A DNA stretch of 64,000 nt, from positions 124,001-188,000 of the forward strand of contig CAVONV010000002.1 in assembly GCA_963697355.1 (NCBI GenBank), read 5' to 3'. The translations under genes and the position numbers were made by a program. The notes below the pieces were generated by a model. That model saw only the letters and a program-made list of their open reading frames with translations. It was not told where the DNA came from and searched no databases. Origin of the DNA: CAVONV01 sp963697355 (GTDB lineage Bacteria; Acidobacteriota; Vicinamibacteria; Marinacidobacterales; DATDRI01). Position 1 is the stretch's first letter, and the number at the start of each line of letters is the position of its first letter. Shown here one piece after another: positions 62,987 to 64,000 of this stretch.

Positions 62987-64000
62987 CTAGATGATCGAGG
63001 GCTGAACGAACGGAAGCGTGTCCGGGTAGTCCGTTGTGTAGTGGAGACCCCGGCTTTCCCGGCGCACGGAAGCGGACCGTGTGATGAGGTAGCCGATGGT
63101 AATGAGGTTCCGAAGCTCACATAGCTGAGGAGAGATGATGGTGGTGTCGTAGATACCTTCCGTTTCGCTGTAGAGGAGACTCAGTCGGTCCATGGCCCGT
63201 TTCAAACGCAGTTTGGAGCGGACGATGCCCACGTAGCTGCTCATGATTTCTTTCAGTTCTTTCATGCTCTGAGTGATGAGCACCAATTCTTTGGGTTGAG
63301 TCGTACCCTCGGCATTCCAGTCCGGGATGGTCTCGTTGATACTCAAAGCGTCGATCTGCTCAGCAACGTCGAGCGCCGCGCGATGGCCGAAGACGAGCCC
63401 TTCGAGCAGGGAATTGGAAGCCAGACGATTAGCGCCGTGGAGTCCCGTGCAGGTACTCTCCCCACAAGCCCACAAGGCGTTGATGGAGCTCCGACCTCGA
63501 GCATCGACTTTGATGCCCCCACACATGTAGTGGCAAGCGGGTACGACCGGAATCATGTCCTTCGCAGGATCGACCCCTAGACGCACGCATTCTTCGTGGA
63601 TGGTGGGAAAGTGTGCAACGAAGGCCTGCTCGTCCAGATGAGTGCAGTCGAGGAACATGCACTCTTCACCGCGCTGTTTGATCTCGTTGTCGATGGCGCG
63701 AGCGACAATGTCGCGGGGGGCGAGAGAGCCCCGCTCATCGTATCTGTGCATGAACTCCTCACCCTCACGGGACTTGAGGATGCCGCCGAAACCGCGCACG
63801 GCTTCTGAGACCAGAAAAACCGGATTCTCCCCCGCCGGATTGAACAAAGCCGTAGGGTGAAACTGAACAAACTCCATGTTCTCGATCCAGCCTTTGGCGC
63901 GGTAGACCATTGCGATCCCGTCGCCGCTGGCAATGAGTGGATTGGTCGTGGCACGGTACGCCTGACCGGCGCCTCCCGTTGCGACGACCGTCGCTCTCGC
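62987..64000 (-). CDS. nadB: L-aspartate oxidase, N-terminal part outside window
   Basis: The flavoprotein that oxidises aspartate to iminoaspartate at the start of NAD synthesis. The frame is open to the window edge (ATGGAGQAYRATTNP precedes MVYRAKGWIENMEFVQFHPT). The NadB-specific stretch IPVVPACHYMCGGIKVDARG separates it from succinate dehydrogenase; the substrate Arg lies in GSLAPRDIVARAI and the FAD contact in HGANRLASNSLLEGLVFG. The C-terminal helical domain is present and complete, ending PFVQPSII. About 180 N-terminal residues with the FAD Rossmann start lie outside. It is intact, unlike the related sdhA here. Confidence 0.93.
   Translation of the reverse strand, partial: ARATVVATGGAGQAYRATTNPLIASGDGIAMVYRAKGWIENMEFVQFHPTALFNPAGENPVFLVSEAVRGFGGILKSREGEEFMHRYDERGSLAPRDIVARAIDNEIKQRGEECMFLDCTHLDEQAFVAHFPTIHEECVRLGVDPAKDMIPVVPACHYMCGGIKVDARGRSSINALWACGESTCTGLHGANRLASNSLLEGLVFGHRAALDVAEQIDALSINETIPDWNAEGTTQPKELVLITQSMKELKEIMSSYVGIVRSKLRLKRAMDRLSLLYSETEGIYDTTIISPQLCELRNLITIGYLITRSASVRRESRGLHYTTDYPDTLPFVQPSII

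Overview
The window looks like a bacterial chromosome segment, about 55-60% G+C by eye, most likely from Acidobacteriota. Pointers are two intact and one collapsed copy of the large orphan FtsX/MacB-type permeases (ADOP family) characteristic of that phylum, several Hanks-type Ser/Thr kinases with modular C-termini, and many secreted peptidases and hydrolases. The assignment is inferred from gene content; there is no rRNA or tRNA marker here.

Layout. 0-4.4 kb: a YceI fragment, moaA, a PEGA lipoprotein, a palindrome-rich intergenic region, a frameshifted amidohydrolase and thioredoxin. 4.6-11 kb: a DUF3999/DUF2339 membrane pair, a spondin-domain protein, and an OmpR-type response regulator with its histidine kinase. 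11.3-19.1 kb: an M24 peptidase, a kinase relic running in frame into a PQQ-like beta-propeller protein, an M20 hydrolase and an ADOP permease. 19.3-22.8 kb: divergent GGDEF and EAL genes for cyclic-di-GMP. 22.8-30.6 kb: an Asp/Glu racemase-like protein, three lipoprotein or secreted genes (one a GH113-like glycosidase) and an S46 peptidase. 30.6-33.4 kb: a collapsed ADOP gene, an NmrA-like oxidoreductase and a secreted VOC protein. 33.4-36.8 kb: a succinate dehydrogenase operon (sdhA-C-D-B) with about eleven frame breaks. 37-46.5 kb: a methyltransferase and metallo-hydrolase pair, a kinase-TPR protein, relics of a kinase-WD40 protein and of a CocE/NonD hydrolase, a small Tat protein with a NIPSNAP-like protein, a class V aminotransferase, DinB and a class C beta-lactamase-like hydrolase. 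46.6-54.2 kb: a kinase-PEGA-TonB fusion, an S41 peptidase-TPR protein, two outer-membrane proteins, a membrane gluzincin and a deacetylase fragment. 54.2-64 kb: a CBM9/DUF5916 protein, small envelope proteins, a kinase-DUF4388 protein, another ADOP permease and the 3' part of nadB.

Taken together the genes suggest an aerobic heterotroph living on peptides and polymers, with heavy investment in envelope proteins and kinase signalling. Two features stand out beyond ordinary gene content. First, dispersed palindromic elements recur between genes: a GGGGAC/GTCCCC class, and a longer class that begins ACCCGCCT and ends AGGCGGA. Second, decay is common: genes collapsed by large internal deletions, truncated kinase paralogues, and clusters of single-base frame breaks. 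The sdh breaks look more like sequence error than loss of function, because every catalytic motif survives. No CRISPR array, complete insertion sequence, phage, tRNA or rRNA was seen.
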